DNA of 64,000 nt from JAGWNR01 sp964565685 (lineage in GTDB: Bacteria; Patescibacteriota; Minisyncoccia; Phycocordibacterales; PALSA-1337). Shown piece after piece: positions 49,532-57,421 of the stretch. The position numbers and the translations under genes were made by a program. Numbering within the stretch: position 1 is the stretch's first letter; each line of letters opens with the position of its first letter. Where the stretch lies: contig CAZMFR010000001.1 in NCBI GenBank assembly GCA_964565685.1, positions 1 through 64,000 of the forward strand, written 5' to 3'. The notes below the pieces were generated by a model, which worked only from the letters and a program-made list of their open reading frames with translations, was not told the DNA's origin and made no database searches.

Positions 49532-51346
49532 ATGGAAATACGCAACATAGCAATAATAGCCCACGTCGACCACGGCAAGACGACTCTCACCGATGCCATC
49601 ATGACCCAATGCGGTCATGGAGACGAAGGATCGATGGATTCTAACGCACTCGAACAGGAGCGCGGCATTACGATATATGCCAAAAACACTTCAATCGTCT
49701 ATCCCTCGCCGAGCTCGGGACGTGCCGCCACCAAGATCAACATAGTCGACACGCCAGGCCACGCAGATTTCGGATCAGAGGTCGAACGTGTGCTCCGATC
49801 CATCGACACCGTCCTCCTAGTCGTCGATGCGCAGGAAGGCCCGATGCCGCAGACGCGTTTCGTACTGAAAAAATCGCTCGAGCTCGGACTGAAACCGATC
49901 GTCGTCATCAACAAAATAGACAAGCAAGCCGCCGATCCTGCCAGAACGTATGAAGAGGTTCTGGAGCTTTTCCTCGAGCTCGGCGCGCATGATTCTCAGA
50001 TAGATTTTCCTGTCATATATGCAATCGGTCGCGAAGGCGTGGCAAAGAAAACTTTGAAAGAGAAATTCAAAGACATTACCCCCCTTTTGGATACGATACT
50101 CGAACACGTGCCGCCGGCAAACAAAGATTCGTCTGCGCCTTTGACTGCGCAGGTCTTCAACCTCGGCTATGATAATTTCCTTGGCCGTCTCGCTGTCGCG
50201 CGCATTTACGATGGGACGATAAAAGACGGACAAGACGTTTGGATAAAAGACGTGAGCGGTAAATCATTCACTGGAAAAGTGACAAAATTGTTCACTTTTG
50301 ACGGCAAGAAGCGCCTAGAAGTGCCGCAGGCCGAATCAGGCGACATCATCACTGTCGCAGGCATTCCAGATATCTATATCGGCGAAACAATAGCTGACAA
50401 CGAATCCACGGCGCCTCTATCCGCCATAAAAGTAGACGAACCGACTATTTCCCTTCAATTCCTCGTCAACAGCTCCCCTTTTGCCGGTCGCGAAGGAACA
50501 TATGTCACAGGACGCCAGATCCGCGAGCGCCTGGAGCGAGAGCTCGAGACTAACGTCGGGCTCCGCGTCGATTTTTCTTCTAACGAATATTTTACCGTCT
50601 ATGGCCGTGGCGAGCTCCATATCGCTATCCTAATCGAAAATATGCGCCGCGAAGGGTATGAATTGCAAGTCTCCCAGCCGAAAGTCATTTTGAAGGAAGA
50701 GGGTGGCAAGACTCTCGAACCATTCGAAGAGGTCATCATCGATACGCCACAGGAATATTCTGGTGCGATCATTGAGACATTGGGCAAGAGAAAAGGCATC
50801 ATGACGAATATGACGACTCACGGAAATCAGTCGCGCCTCGTCTTCGAGATCCCGACGCGAGGATTGCTTGGCTATCGCAACGCTTTCACTATCGATACAA
50901 AAGGTGAAGGCATCATGTCCAGCCGCTTCATAGAATTCAGACCCCACGCAGGCGAGATCGAAAAACGCGAGACTGGCTCTATGACGTCCATGGCTAGCGG
51001 AAAATCGCTTGGATTTTCTCTTTGGAATCTGCAGGATCGCGGACGCCTGTTCATCGGACCAGCCGTCGAAGTATACGAGGGTATGGTCATCGGCGACACG
51101 TCCAAGGGCGACGACCTAGACGTCAATCCGACCAAAGGCAAACAGCTATCCAATATGCGCTCTTCCGGCAAGGATGAGGCCCTGATGCTCGTACCGCCAT
51201 TCGAACTCTCCATCGAGCGTGGACTCGAACTAATGCGCGATGATGAGTATCTCGAGATAACGCCGAAATCTATCCGTCTGCGCAAGAAATTTCTGACCGA
51301 GCTCGATCGCGCGAGAGCAAGCAGAAAAGATGGGACTCTGAAGTAA
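49532..51346 (+). CDS. typA: Translational GTPase TypA/BipA
   Basis: The protein has 604 residues and is a ribosome-binding GTPase used in stress and ribosome assembly. G1 is AHVDHGKTTL, the switch region GITIYAKNTS, G3 DTPGHADF, and G4 NKID. The C-terminal TypA-specific domain is complete (GMVIGDTSKGDDLDVNPTKGKQLSN). ATG 49532 begins MEIRNIAIIAHVDHGK; a 21-codon upstream extension is not expected. Confidence 0.96.
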   Translation: MEIRNIAIIAHVDHGKTTLTDAIMTQCGHGDEGSMDSNALEQERGITIYAKNTSIVYPSPSSGRAATKINIVDTPGHADFGSEVERVLRSIDTVLLVVDAQEGPMPQTRFVLKKSLELGLKPIVVINKIDKQAADPARTYEEVLELFLELGAHDSQIDFPVIYAIGREGVAKKTLKEKFKDITPLLDTILEHVPPANKDSSAPLTAQVFNLGYDNFLGRLAVARIYDGTIKDGQDVWIKDVSGKSFTGKVTKLFTFDGKKRLEVPQAESGDIITVAGIPDIYIGETIADNESTAPLSAIKVDEPTISLQFLVNSSPFAGREGTYVTGRQIRERLERELETNVGLRVDFSSNEYFTVYGRGELHIAILIENMRREGYELQVSQPKVILKEEGGKTLEPFEEVIIDTPQEYSGAIIETLGKRKGIMTNMTTHGNQSRLVFEIPTRGLLGYRNAFTIDTKGEGIMSSRFIEFRPHAGEIEKRETGSMTSMASGKSLGFSLWNLQDRGRLFIGPAVEVYEGMVIGDTSKGDDLDVNPTKGKQLSNMRSSGKDEALMLVPPFELSIERGLELMRDDEYLEITPKSIRLRKKFLTELDRARASRKDGTLK

Positions 51347-51359
51347 TAAAAATATTGAC

Positions 51360-51780
51360 ACAAAAATCGCTCTAAAAGGTCGCCTCACCGGCAGCTTTCT
51401 TTTTTACTCATTTTGGGAATATAACCAATAGGTTATAAATGAAAAGTGCATAAAAACGTTGCCCCGCACCTCTTGGAGATCTTTTAAAAAAGACTATGGC
51501 AAGGTTCCGTCTTCGCTCGTTCGTCTGTCCGCAAGCGGTCACGCCGCTCCTCAATAAGCATATTAGCCCGAGACATGAACCTGCTGGTTCACCTACTGGG
51601 TCGCTAGCCGGAATAAACCATAAGTAACGCTCCACAGTGGAGAGATTCTTGCACTTGTGATATTGGATTAAAAATTAATCCAATAATTAGGCCCGCTCTT
51701 TAATATCCCTCGACCGTCTATTCATCACTTCAAAAAGTCGACAAGAAAGTTGTCAACTTTTACCGATACCAAAAAAGAAG
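51360..51780. ncRNA. Hairpin-rich non-coding stretch, candidate structured RNA
   Basis: About 420 bp without a credible gene but with many stem-loops: TATAACC-AATA-GGTTATA (51420-51437), CCGC-AA-GCGG, GAACC-TGCT-GGTTC, CTCC/GGAG, an 11-bp perfect stem TATTGGATTAA/TTAATCCAATA, and a 12-bp near-perfect stem around 51736-51762. I tested it by eye against RNase P, tmRNA and SRP RNA and found no match. The strand is not certain. Confidence 0.35.
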
Positions 51781-51808
51781 AAACCCCGGGCCGCAAAGCG
51801 AGGGGTTT
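51781..51808 (-). terminator. Rho-independent terminator
   Basis: AAACCCC/GGGGTTT stem with internal GC-rich loop, T tract on the minus strand, after 51821-52309. Confidence 0.65.
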
Positions 51809-51820
51809 TTGGTGAACTGG

Positions 51821-52309
51821 TTATTTTTCAACCAATTCAATTTGAGGTGATTCCACAAAGGCACGATACTGATCCAAAATCAATGTGTGCCTTTCAAGAA
51901 GTTTCTGTTGGAGCGGGCCAAAAACCAGCTTGATGAGTTCTGGTTTCAATGCTATTCCCTTATTAAGGGCCGCGATCGTCAGTTTTTTCTCGAAAGAATA
52001 CGTATCGTTCGGCGAAACCAGAACGTGGTTTTTAATAATTGTTTCGCCACCAAACATTTCGAAGCCCCCAGAAAGATCCCAGACGAATTCTTCCTTTTTC
52101 GGTTTCGGCAAAAAGGAGATCGCCCGAACCACTCTGAACTTTTCAAGAGAGACCTTCCCATTCACATCAAAAGGATTCTCAAAAGAGATATCTTTGATAG
52201 TTCCACGATAAATTACCGGGCCGTTCGCCTCGGAGACTTGAAATTCATTCTTCAAGTCTTCAAAACGATCAATCCGGCTAGTTAAGCTTTTCATAATTTC
52301 AATTTTCAT
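51821..52309 (-). CDS. Hypothetical protein
   Basis: The protein has 162 residues. ATG 52309 has an AGGAG-type ribosome site. The sequence alternates beta-strand and charged segments (VIYRGTIKDISFENPFDV, EEFVWDLSGGFEMFGGETI, TYSFEKKLTIAALNKGIAL). No family is recognised. A near-consensus promoter lies 110 bases upstream and a terminator follows, so it is a single-gene unit. Confidence 0.6.
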   Translation of the reverse strand: MKIEIMKSLTSRIDRFEDLKNEFQVSEANGPVIYRGTIKDISFENPFDVNGKVSLEKFRVVRAISFLPKPKKEEFVWDLSGGFEMFGGETIIKNHVLVSPNDTYSFEKKLTIAALNKGIALKPELIKLVFGPLQQKLLERHTLILDQYRAFVESPQIELVEK

Positions 52310-52422
52310 TTCTTCCACTCCTCACCTTACTCCTCCCTTCCCGCACTCGCGAAAAAGAAGCCGTGAAGCAAAGCATGGAATCGCCTTTTCAAAGGGCTTT
52401 GCTGACGTTTACTGCTTTCGGC

Positions 52423-52451
52423 AAATTAGCATGAGGGTTGTAGTTTGTCAA
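52423..52451 (-). promoter_or_regulatory. Near-consensus promoter
   Basis: On the minus strand TTGACA (52446-52451), 17 bp, TAATTT (52423-52428). The ~105-nt leader of the gene at 51821 contains an AGCAAAG/CTTTGCT inverted repeat. Confidence 0.6.
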
Positions 52452-52497
52452 GGATTCTTTAATTTTCCACAAGATTCTTCTTGACGAGGAAGAAGTA

Positions 52498-52557
52498 ATG
52501 AAATATCATTATGTGGACGCTTGGAAGGGTTCGCCCTCTCACGGCTTTCCGCTGTAG
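52498..52557 (+). CDS. Possible 19-residue leader or micro-ORF
   Basis: ATG with a GAGGAAG ribosome site, the frame MKYHYVDAWKGSPSHGFPL, a stop, and a terminator 14 bases later. Nothing else supports it. Confidence 0.25.
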   Translation: MKYHYVDAWKGSPSHGFPL

Positions 52558-52570
52558 CCAGGCGCCGATA

Positions 52571-52600
52571 AAAAACACCACCCCTGCGGTGGCGTTTTTT
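52571..52600. terminator. Bidirectional terminator
   Basis: CCACC/GGTGG stem with A run on the left and T run on the right. It serves the nuclease gene on the minus strand. Confidence 0.7.
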
Positions 52601-53072
52601 AGTCCAATTCAGGATCACCATAAGAGAGTGTACGCGTATCCATCAGCTTGCCGCGCGTCCAAAATGGGATAATGCTCCAAAATAATTTCTGACTAGCTTC
52701 AATTTGTTTTACGACGATACGCATACGTTTTTCTTCAAGAACAGCGATGAATTCATAATACAAAACGGGCTTTAAAACGCATTCATTTCGAGAATTGATA
52801 CGCATCCATTCAAAATTCATTCGTCGGCTAACCCCTTGAAGGGTATGGGAAAGGGTCAAAATCTGTGGAGCAAAATGAAAAAGTTTGAATCTCATGAATT
52901 GATCGCGAATCGGCCTCATGACGTTCCTCTTTTTGAAGCTTAAATGTTCAAGTCCTTGCGCGTTAAACGAAACCTTCTCCTTGAGATATGGGCAATACAC
53001 TTCGCCGAGGATTTTGTAGAGTTCCTCGGCGCTTTGTTTTACGGTATCGAATTGTTCATCCGTGAAATCCAT
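52599..53072 (-). CDS. Barnase/EndoU/ColicinE5-D/RelE-like (PBECR-type) nuclease-like protein
   Basis: The protein has 157 residues. YCPYLKEKVSFNAQGLEHLSF, then MRFKLFHFAPQIL and YYEFIAVLEEKRMRIVVKQIE, match a pattern common in CPR genomes and usually labelled phage-Barnase-EndoU-ColicinE5/D-RelE-like nuclease. The assignment is from memory of such proteins. Its ATG overlaps the stop of the zinc-ribbon gene (TGATG), so the two are made together, as in toxin-antitoxin or immunity pairs. Confidence 0.65.
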   Translation of the reverse strand: MDFTDEQFDTVKQSAEELYKILGEVYCPYLKEKVSFNAQGLEHLSFKKRNVMRPIRDQFMRFKLFHFAPQILTLSHTLQGVSRRMNFEWMRINSRNECVLKPVLYYEFIAVLEEKRMRIVVKQIEASQKLFWSIIPFWTRGKLMDTRTLSYGDPELD

Positions 53073-53248
53073 CACTTTTTAGGGTCAGTGTCGGCGAAGA
53101 ATTCATCAAATACTTTCTTTAAATAATCCGCCGCGGGCTTTGAACACTTTGAGCAAAAGTCTTTTTTGTCGAAACTAAAATCATTGGAGATACTGACAGA
53201 GCTCCTTCCAAGCTGTTTCTTGCATGAATCGCATATTTTCTTGATCAT
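53072..53248 (-). CDS. Zinc-ribbon protein coupled to nuclease-like gene
   Basis: The protein has 58 residues. Two CxxC pairs (CDSCKKQL, FCSKCSKPA) form a zinc ribbon; the tail is acidic-helical (YLKKVFDEFFADTD). I start at ATG 53248. One base of its stop is shared with the nuclease start. It could be the antitoxin or a specificity partner. Confidence 0.6.
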   Translation of the reverse strand: MIKKICDSCKKQLGRSSVSISNDFSFDKKDFCSKCSKPAADYLKKVFDEFFADTDPKK

Positions 53249-53289
53249 TGATGAAAAAATTAGACTTATAATGATTAATAATCGCAATT

Positions 53290-53760
53290 CACCGACTGAT
53301 CTGGGAAGATGAGATTATGGTTTACTCGCCATCGAGGGGTTATTTCAGCTTTTATTTTTGATGCTATCCAGGCCTACCCGGAATCACATGGACTGGCGAT
53401 TAACCGACGCCGCTTGTCCGACATATTCAGCGTACTCGAACAGACTGCACCTGCCAAAGCGCGCTTGGGTGAATATGGGGTGATTCAGTTTATCTGCACC
53501 CGCCTTGTGGACAATACATAGTATTTACCTCGAGACTGCCCTACTCGGCCCTGATGCCTTTCGTGACATGCCTTATCTCCTTGTTCTAAGAGATTTTTCG
53601 GCCACTTCCCAAACCAATCGACGAATTGTCTTGCATTTTCTCGAGCAGTATCAGTAGAGATGGGGTGGATACCGCAAACATTTCTACGCCGCGAGTGTTA
53701 AAGCGTTCAAAAATACTTTAGCGTGCGTTAATTATATCAAGTACAAAATTCTTTGCAATT
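53290..53760. other. Unassigned 470-bp stretch
   Basis: Several short open frames overlap on both strands, the longest 70 codons on plus (53309-53521). On the minus strand a 65-codon frame ends near 53510 (HPISTDTARENARQFVDWFGKW). None has a ribosome site or a family I recognise. It may be a decayed gene. Confidence 0.3.
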
Positions 53761-53810
53761 ATTTTTTGTGAACAACCCGCGTAGCGGAGCAGTGGTCGCA
53801 TGACCAAAAA

Positions 53811-54656
53811 TCAAAACTCCCCTATCTTCGTCCTCTCTATCGAAAGCGCGAACGTCGCCGTGCCTGCTTCCCTGCCGATCCGCTCTGCCAAGCTGCGCAT
53901 ATAGGTGCCGCTTCCACACGACACGCGAAGCTTGATGACGAGAAAATTCTCTGCACCGTGCTCGCTTTCAAACTTCTTCCAACCTTCGATTATTTCCTTT
54001 TGACGAAAATCACCATTCACTTTTGAGACATTCTCGATCGCCCGTTCGGCAAGATCATTGCCACCGATAAAGTCAAGCTGTTTTTTAGCGCGATTTCTTC
54101 CTTTATCCATTCCTTTTCTTGCCAATTCTTCTATTGAATAAATCTCTACCTCTTTCGTCGGCATCTCGTCAGGCAATTCACCGCTTCTAGCAAGGTCATG
54201 CAAATGACGCTTTTTACCGAGATGGAATCTTTCCGATATTTTATCTTGTACTTGTCCAAGATCAGATCTTGGACAGACAGTTTTCGACGAATACGCAGGA
54301 TAGACCTGCGTGAACTTGCCGCAGAATTTTGTCCAAGGGTAGCCCTTGGATACAAGCCCTTCGGAATAGGTCATGGCATGGGTCTGCCGATCCACCTGTG
54401 TTATAAGCCCCAGCGCGTCGCCCGTATCCGTCCCGACGCCAAATAGCACCTCGATCTCGTATTCCTTGTCCAAACCGAGATATTTTTCCTTTTCCTTACA
54501 TTCTTCACCGATGAGCAATAAAAGCTTGCCGCTCGCCAACGGATCGAGCCGCCCGGCGTATGTCATCGGCACATTTACATCGATCCATTTTTCGCGCCGC
54601 GTCCTTTCAAGGCATTCAAGCGGCGTCTCGCCTACTGATTTATTAACCACAAGCAT
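53811..54656 (-). CDS. truB: tRNA pseudouridine-55 synthase
   Basis: The protein has 281 residues and makes pseudouridine 55 in the T loop of tRNAs. The catalytic aspartate is in MTYAGRLDPLASG; the N-terminal KSVGETPLE and the C-terminal LRVSCGSGTYMRSLAERIG are family blocks. Two palindromes of different subfamilies are read in frame around the conserved QVYPAYSSK segment: SKGYPWTK (54331-54351) and CPRSDLGQ (54254-54274). Confidence 0.92.
   Translation of the reverse strand: MLVVNKSVGETPLECLERTRREKWIDVNVPMTYAGRLDPLASGKLLLLIGEECKEKEKYLGLDKEYEIEVLFGVGTDTGDALGLITQVDRQTHAMTYSEGLVSKGYPWTKFCGKFTQVYPAYSSKTVCPRSDLGQVQDKISERFHLGKKRHLHDLARSGELPDEMPTKEVEIYSIEELARKGMDKGRNRAKKQLDFIGGNDLAERAIENVSKVNGDFRQKEIIEGWKKFESEHGAENFLVIKLRVSCGSGTYMRSLAERIGREAGTATFALSIERTKIGEF
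54254..54274. repeat. 21-bp palindrome inside truB, second subfamily
   Basis: Perfect arms GTCCAAGAT and ATCTTGGAC around CAG. Confidence 0.9.
54331..54351. repeat. 21-bp palindrome inside truB, main subfamily
   Basis: TAG-centred on plus; read on the truB strand as SKGYPW. Confidence 0.95.
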
Positions 54657-54701
54657 ATTGAAAATTCAAGCGCCGTCGATTTTTTATTTAAATCTTTGCC
54701 G

Positions 54702-55667
54702 TTATTTCACTTCCGTCCTCCACTCCTTGTATTCTCTGCTCGTGCCTTTTTGCGCAGCGAGATATTTTTCAGCTATATCCGAGACAAAAGAATTCTTTTT
54801 CCCGGCGCCATTTTTTCCGGCTCTATCATTGCCATTTCCGACAGGTCTCTTGTCTATCGAGAGTATCGGCACGATGCGCGCTGACGAGCCGCAAATAAAC
54901 GCCTCATCGGCTATGTAAAGCTCGGTGCGATCCACCTGGCGCTCTTCAATCTCGATCCCGAGATCTTTGGCTATCGCGATGATGCTGTTGCGAGTGATGC
55001 CTTCCAGAATATCTGACGAAACAGAAGGTGTAATCAGTTTGCCATTGCGCGCGAGAAAAAGATTCGCCACCGTGCCTTCGGTGACATGACCGGAGTGGTC
55101 GAGGGCGATGGCATCGTCATAGCCGTTCTGCAAGGCCTCATTTTTCATCAAACAGTTGCTGACGTATGCTCCGTTGACCTTTGCGCGATTAGGAACTGAA
55201 TCATCTGGATTGTGCCGCCATGACGACACGCAGACGTTGATGCCTTTTGGATCGAGTATCTTTCCGAGCGGATAGACGAAAGCGCTCAGAGAAACCGGCA
55301 AGCCGGTGATCTTTGTGCCGGCGATGACGGCATCGATAAAAACAGAGACACGGACCAGAGCGTCTTCCTGGATCTTGTTTTTACGCACGAGCTCCAGCAT
55401 GGTCTTCTCGAACTTTTCGTACGGCCATTTTTTTTCGAACGAATCGAAACCCATTATTTTGGCCGAATTGACGAGCCGATTGTAATGATCGAGGAGGCGA
55501 AAAGCATACAGCTTGCCATCTGTTTCGTTCCAATTTAGGCTAAAAACCGTGTAAACAGCGAGACCGTACAAGACCGGCGATGAAGCGATGCTAAGGTTTG
55601 CTTCCTTGAACGGCACAAATGAATCGCGCATGAATGAGATACCGTTCTCATAGTTGAATTTGCTCAT
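54702..55667 (-). CDS. ilvE: Branched-chain amino-acid aminotransferase
   Basis: The protein has 321 residues and is a PLP class IV transaminase. The PLP lysine is in NRAKVNGAYV, and the family block HVTEGTVANLF and phosphate-binding GITRNSII follow. The start fits FNYENGISFMRDSFVPF. A ~30-residue extension at the C-terminus contains a Gly/Asn/Lys stretch. Upstream is an extended -10 (TGCTACACT) seven bases before ATG, and a terminator hairpin on the same strand 35 bases further up. Confidence 0.9.
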   Translation of the reverse strand: MSKFNYENGISFMRDSFVPFKEANLSIASSPVLYGLAVYTVFSLNWNETDGKLYAFRLLDHYNRLVNSAKIMGFDSFEKKWPYEKFEKTMLELVRKNKIQEDALVRVSVFIDAVIAGTKITGLPVSLSAFVYPLGKILDPKGINVCVSSWRHNPDDSVPNRAKVNGAYVSNCLMKNEALQNGYDDAIALDHSGHVTEGTVANLFLARNGKLITPSVSSDILEGITRNSIIAIAKDLGIEIEERQVDRTELYIADEAFICGSSARIVPILSIDKRPVGNGNDRAGKNGAGKKNSFVSDIAEKYLAAQKGTSREYKEWRTEVK

Positions 55668-55698
55668 AAAAAATAGTGTAGCACCTTTTCAACTATAA

Positions 55699-55728
55699 AA
55701 AAAGCTGCCCCGCGAACAGGCAGCTTGT
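55699..55728 (-). terminator. Terminator-like hairpin upstream of ilvE
   Basis: AAGCTGCC/GGCAGCTT 8-bp perfect stem and seven T on the minus strand. No minus-strand gene precedes it, so it may end an upstream short transcript or act as an attenuator. Confidence 0.6.
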
Positions 55729-55792
55729 GCAAACTATTTTAAAGTAAAGAAAATTATGTGCTATACTTTTTCAAGAAAAAGAAAGGAAAATT

Positions 55793-56041
55793 ATGACAGA
55801 AAATGAGTTTGTCAGGACGTGTTGTGTTCCTGGTTGTGGCAGAAAGATCACCAACTGCAGCGGATTCGTCGTCGGAAGAGACATCCTTGCGGCGATGCAA
55901 GGAAAAACCAAGGAAGTGCCGCGCGAACTTTGTGGGCGTTGCGGTGTTCTTGCGCTCTTTATGCCTCAACTATTCTACGCAATCTTCGATCTTCATGACC
56001 AAATAAAATGCCTGAAACAACTCCAACCGGCCTCCTCGTGA
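55793..56041 (+). CDS. Small Cys-rich protein
   Basis: The protein has 82 residues. ATG 55793 has AAAGGA seven bases upstream, and a TATACT lies 30 bases upstream. Two CxxC-like pairs (TCCVPGCGRKI, ELCGRCGVL) suggest a zinc ribbon; the C-terminal part is hydrophobic then helical (LFMPQLFYAIFDLHDQI). A terminator overlaps its stop. No family is recognised. Confidence 0.6.
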   Translation: MTENEFVRTCCVPGCGRKITNCSGFVVGRDILAAMQGKTKEVPRELCGRCGVLALFMPQLFYAIFDLHDQIKCLKQLQPASS

Positions 56042-56054
56042 GGCCGTCTTTTTT
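56029..56054 (+). terminator. Rho-independent terminator
   Basis: GGCCTC/GAGGCC stem, CTCGT loop, T run. Confidence 0.85.
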
Positions 56055-56074
56055 ATCCAACAAAAGGTGACAGC

Positions 56075-56103
56075 TTGGTAAAATCGTGGTTTCTTGCTAC
56101 AAT
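56075..56103 (+). promoter_or_regulatory. Promoter of hisS, leaderless
   Basis: TTGGTA, 17-bp spacer with TG before the -10, TACAAT, then exactly six bases to ATG 56110. Confidence 0.7.
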
Positions 56104-56109
56104 ATCCAC

Positions 56110-57336
56110 ATGGCAGAAAAAGCCGAAAAAACAAAGAAATTGTCGACCGAACCGTACAAAGGCGTGCGGGATTTTTATCCTGCAGACATGGCGATTCAGA
56201 ATTTTATTTTCGACACATGGAAGAAGACCGCAGAGAGCTTTGGTTACGAGGAATACGGCGCGTCCGTGCTCGAGCCGGCGGAATTGTTTCGAAACAAGAC
56301 AAGCGAAGAAATAGTCAATCAACAGACTTATACCTTTACCGACCGAGGCGATCGAGAGGTGACGCTACGCCCTGAAATAACGCCTTCGTTGGCGCGCATG
56401 GTCGCCGCCAGAAGGCGGGAATTGATATTTCCCCTGCGCTGGTACTCCATTCCGAATCTCTACAGATATGAGCAACCCCAGCGCGGCCGTGTCCGAGAAT
56501 TCTGGCAATTTAACATCGACCTGTTCGGCGTCGACTCGATCGAGGCAGATATCGAGGTCATTTCCCTTGCTTATCAAGCGATGAAGGATTTCGGAGCAAA
56601 AGACATGGATTTCGAGATACTATTGAACAGCCGAGCGCTTTTGGAAAAAATATTTGAAGGAAAACTAAAGGATACAGCCGATCTCTCAAAAGCCATCAGG
56701 ATCCTCGACCGCCGCGAAAAGATGAAGCCGAGCGAATTCGATGCGGCGATGGAAGAAATCACAGATAGCCCAGTGGATCTGTCTATTTCACCAAACGAAG
56801 AAATCGACAAGATTCTCGCCAGTTTGAAGAATCTTGGAATAACCAATGTGCGCTTCGACCCGACTCTCGCTCGCGGTTTCGACTATTACACCGGCATCGT
56901 CTTCGAGATCTACGACACCAATCCAGAAAACCGTCGCGCGCTGTTTGGCGGCGGGCGATATGACGACCTCATTTCCCTCTTTGGTGGCGACAAGATTCCG
57001 GCTGTCGGCTTCGGCATGGGAGACGTCGGGATAAGGAATTTCCTCGAGACTCGCGGCCTTCTTCCAAAGGCAAAAGCACCGGCTGATTATTATGTCTGCG
57101 TCATGAGTCGAGAAGAATCTGCTTTCGCAGAAAAGATCGCCAACGACCTGCGCAAAAATCCGTCATCTGGCGGATCACGCGTCGCTGTCGATTTTACCTA
57201 CAAAAAGATCGGCGACCAGATAAAATCCGCCGACAAGCGCGGCATTCAAAATGTCATTGTCATAGGTCAAGAAGAGGCAAAGAGCGGCAAAATAAAAGTA
57301 AAGGATCTAAAGACAGGAGAAGAAAGGGCTCTATAA
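56110..57336 (+). CDS. hisS: Histidyl-tRNA synthetase
   Basis: The protein has 408 residues. PYKGVRDFYPADM starts the catalytic domain. Motif 2 region (YRYEQPQRGRVREFWQFNIDLFG), histidine motif LARGFDYYTGIVFEIY, and motif 3 (FGGGRYDDL, then PAVGFGMGDVGIRNF) are intact. The anticodon-binding domain ends the protein. This is the functional synthetase, in contrast to the degenerate relative at 11977. Confidence 0.96.
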   Translation: MAEKAEKTKKLSTEPYKGVRDFYPADMAIQNFIFDTWKKTAESFGYEEYGASVLEPAELFRNKTSEEIVNQQTYTFTDRGDREVTLRPEITPSLARMVAARRRELIFPLRWYSIPNLYRYEQPQRGRVREFWQFNIDLFGVDSIEADIEVISLAYQAMKDFGAKDMDFEILLNSRALLEKIFEGKLKDTADLSKAIRILDRREKMKPSEFDAAMEEITDSPVDLSISPNEEIDKILASLKNLGITNVRFDPTLARGFDYYTGIVFEIYDTNPENRRALFGGGRYDDLISLFGGDKIPAVGFGMGDVGIRNFLETRGLLPKAKAPADYYVCVMSREESAFAEKIANDLRKNPSSGGSRVAVDFTYKKIGDQIKSADKRGIQNVIVIGQEEAKSGKIKVKDLKTGEERAL

Positions 57337-57421
57337 AAAGCACGCCAACAACTGAACCACATCACAAATCCATTGCGCACTGCAAAGCGCAGGGGTTTTT
57401 GTTGCCTGAAATTCAGGACGC

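Noticed and set aside
51408..51635. 75-codon minus-strand frame
   Set aside because: It lies in the hairpin-rich stretch, has no start signal and its composition follows the stems.
53309..53521. 70-codon plus-strand frame
   Set aside because: No ribosome site, promoter or recognised family; overlaps equally open minus-strand frames.
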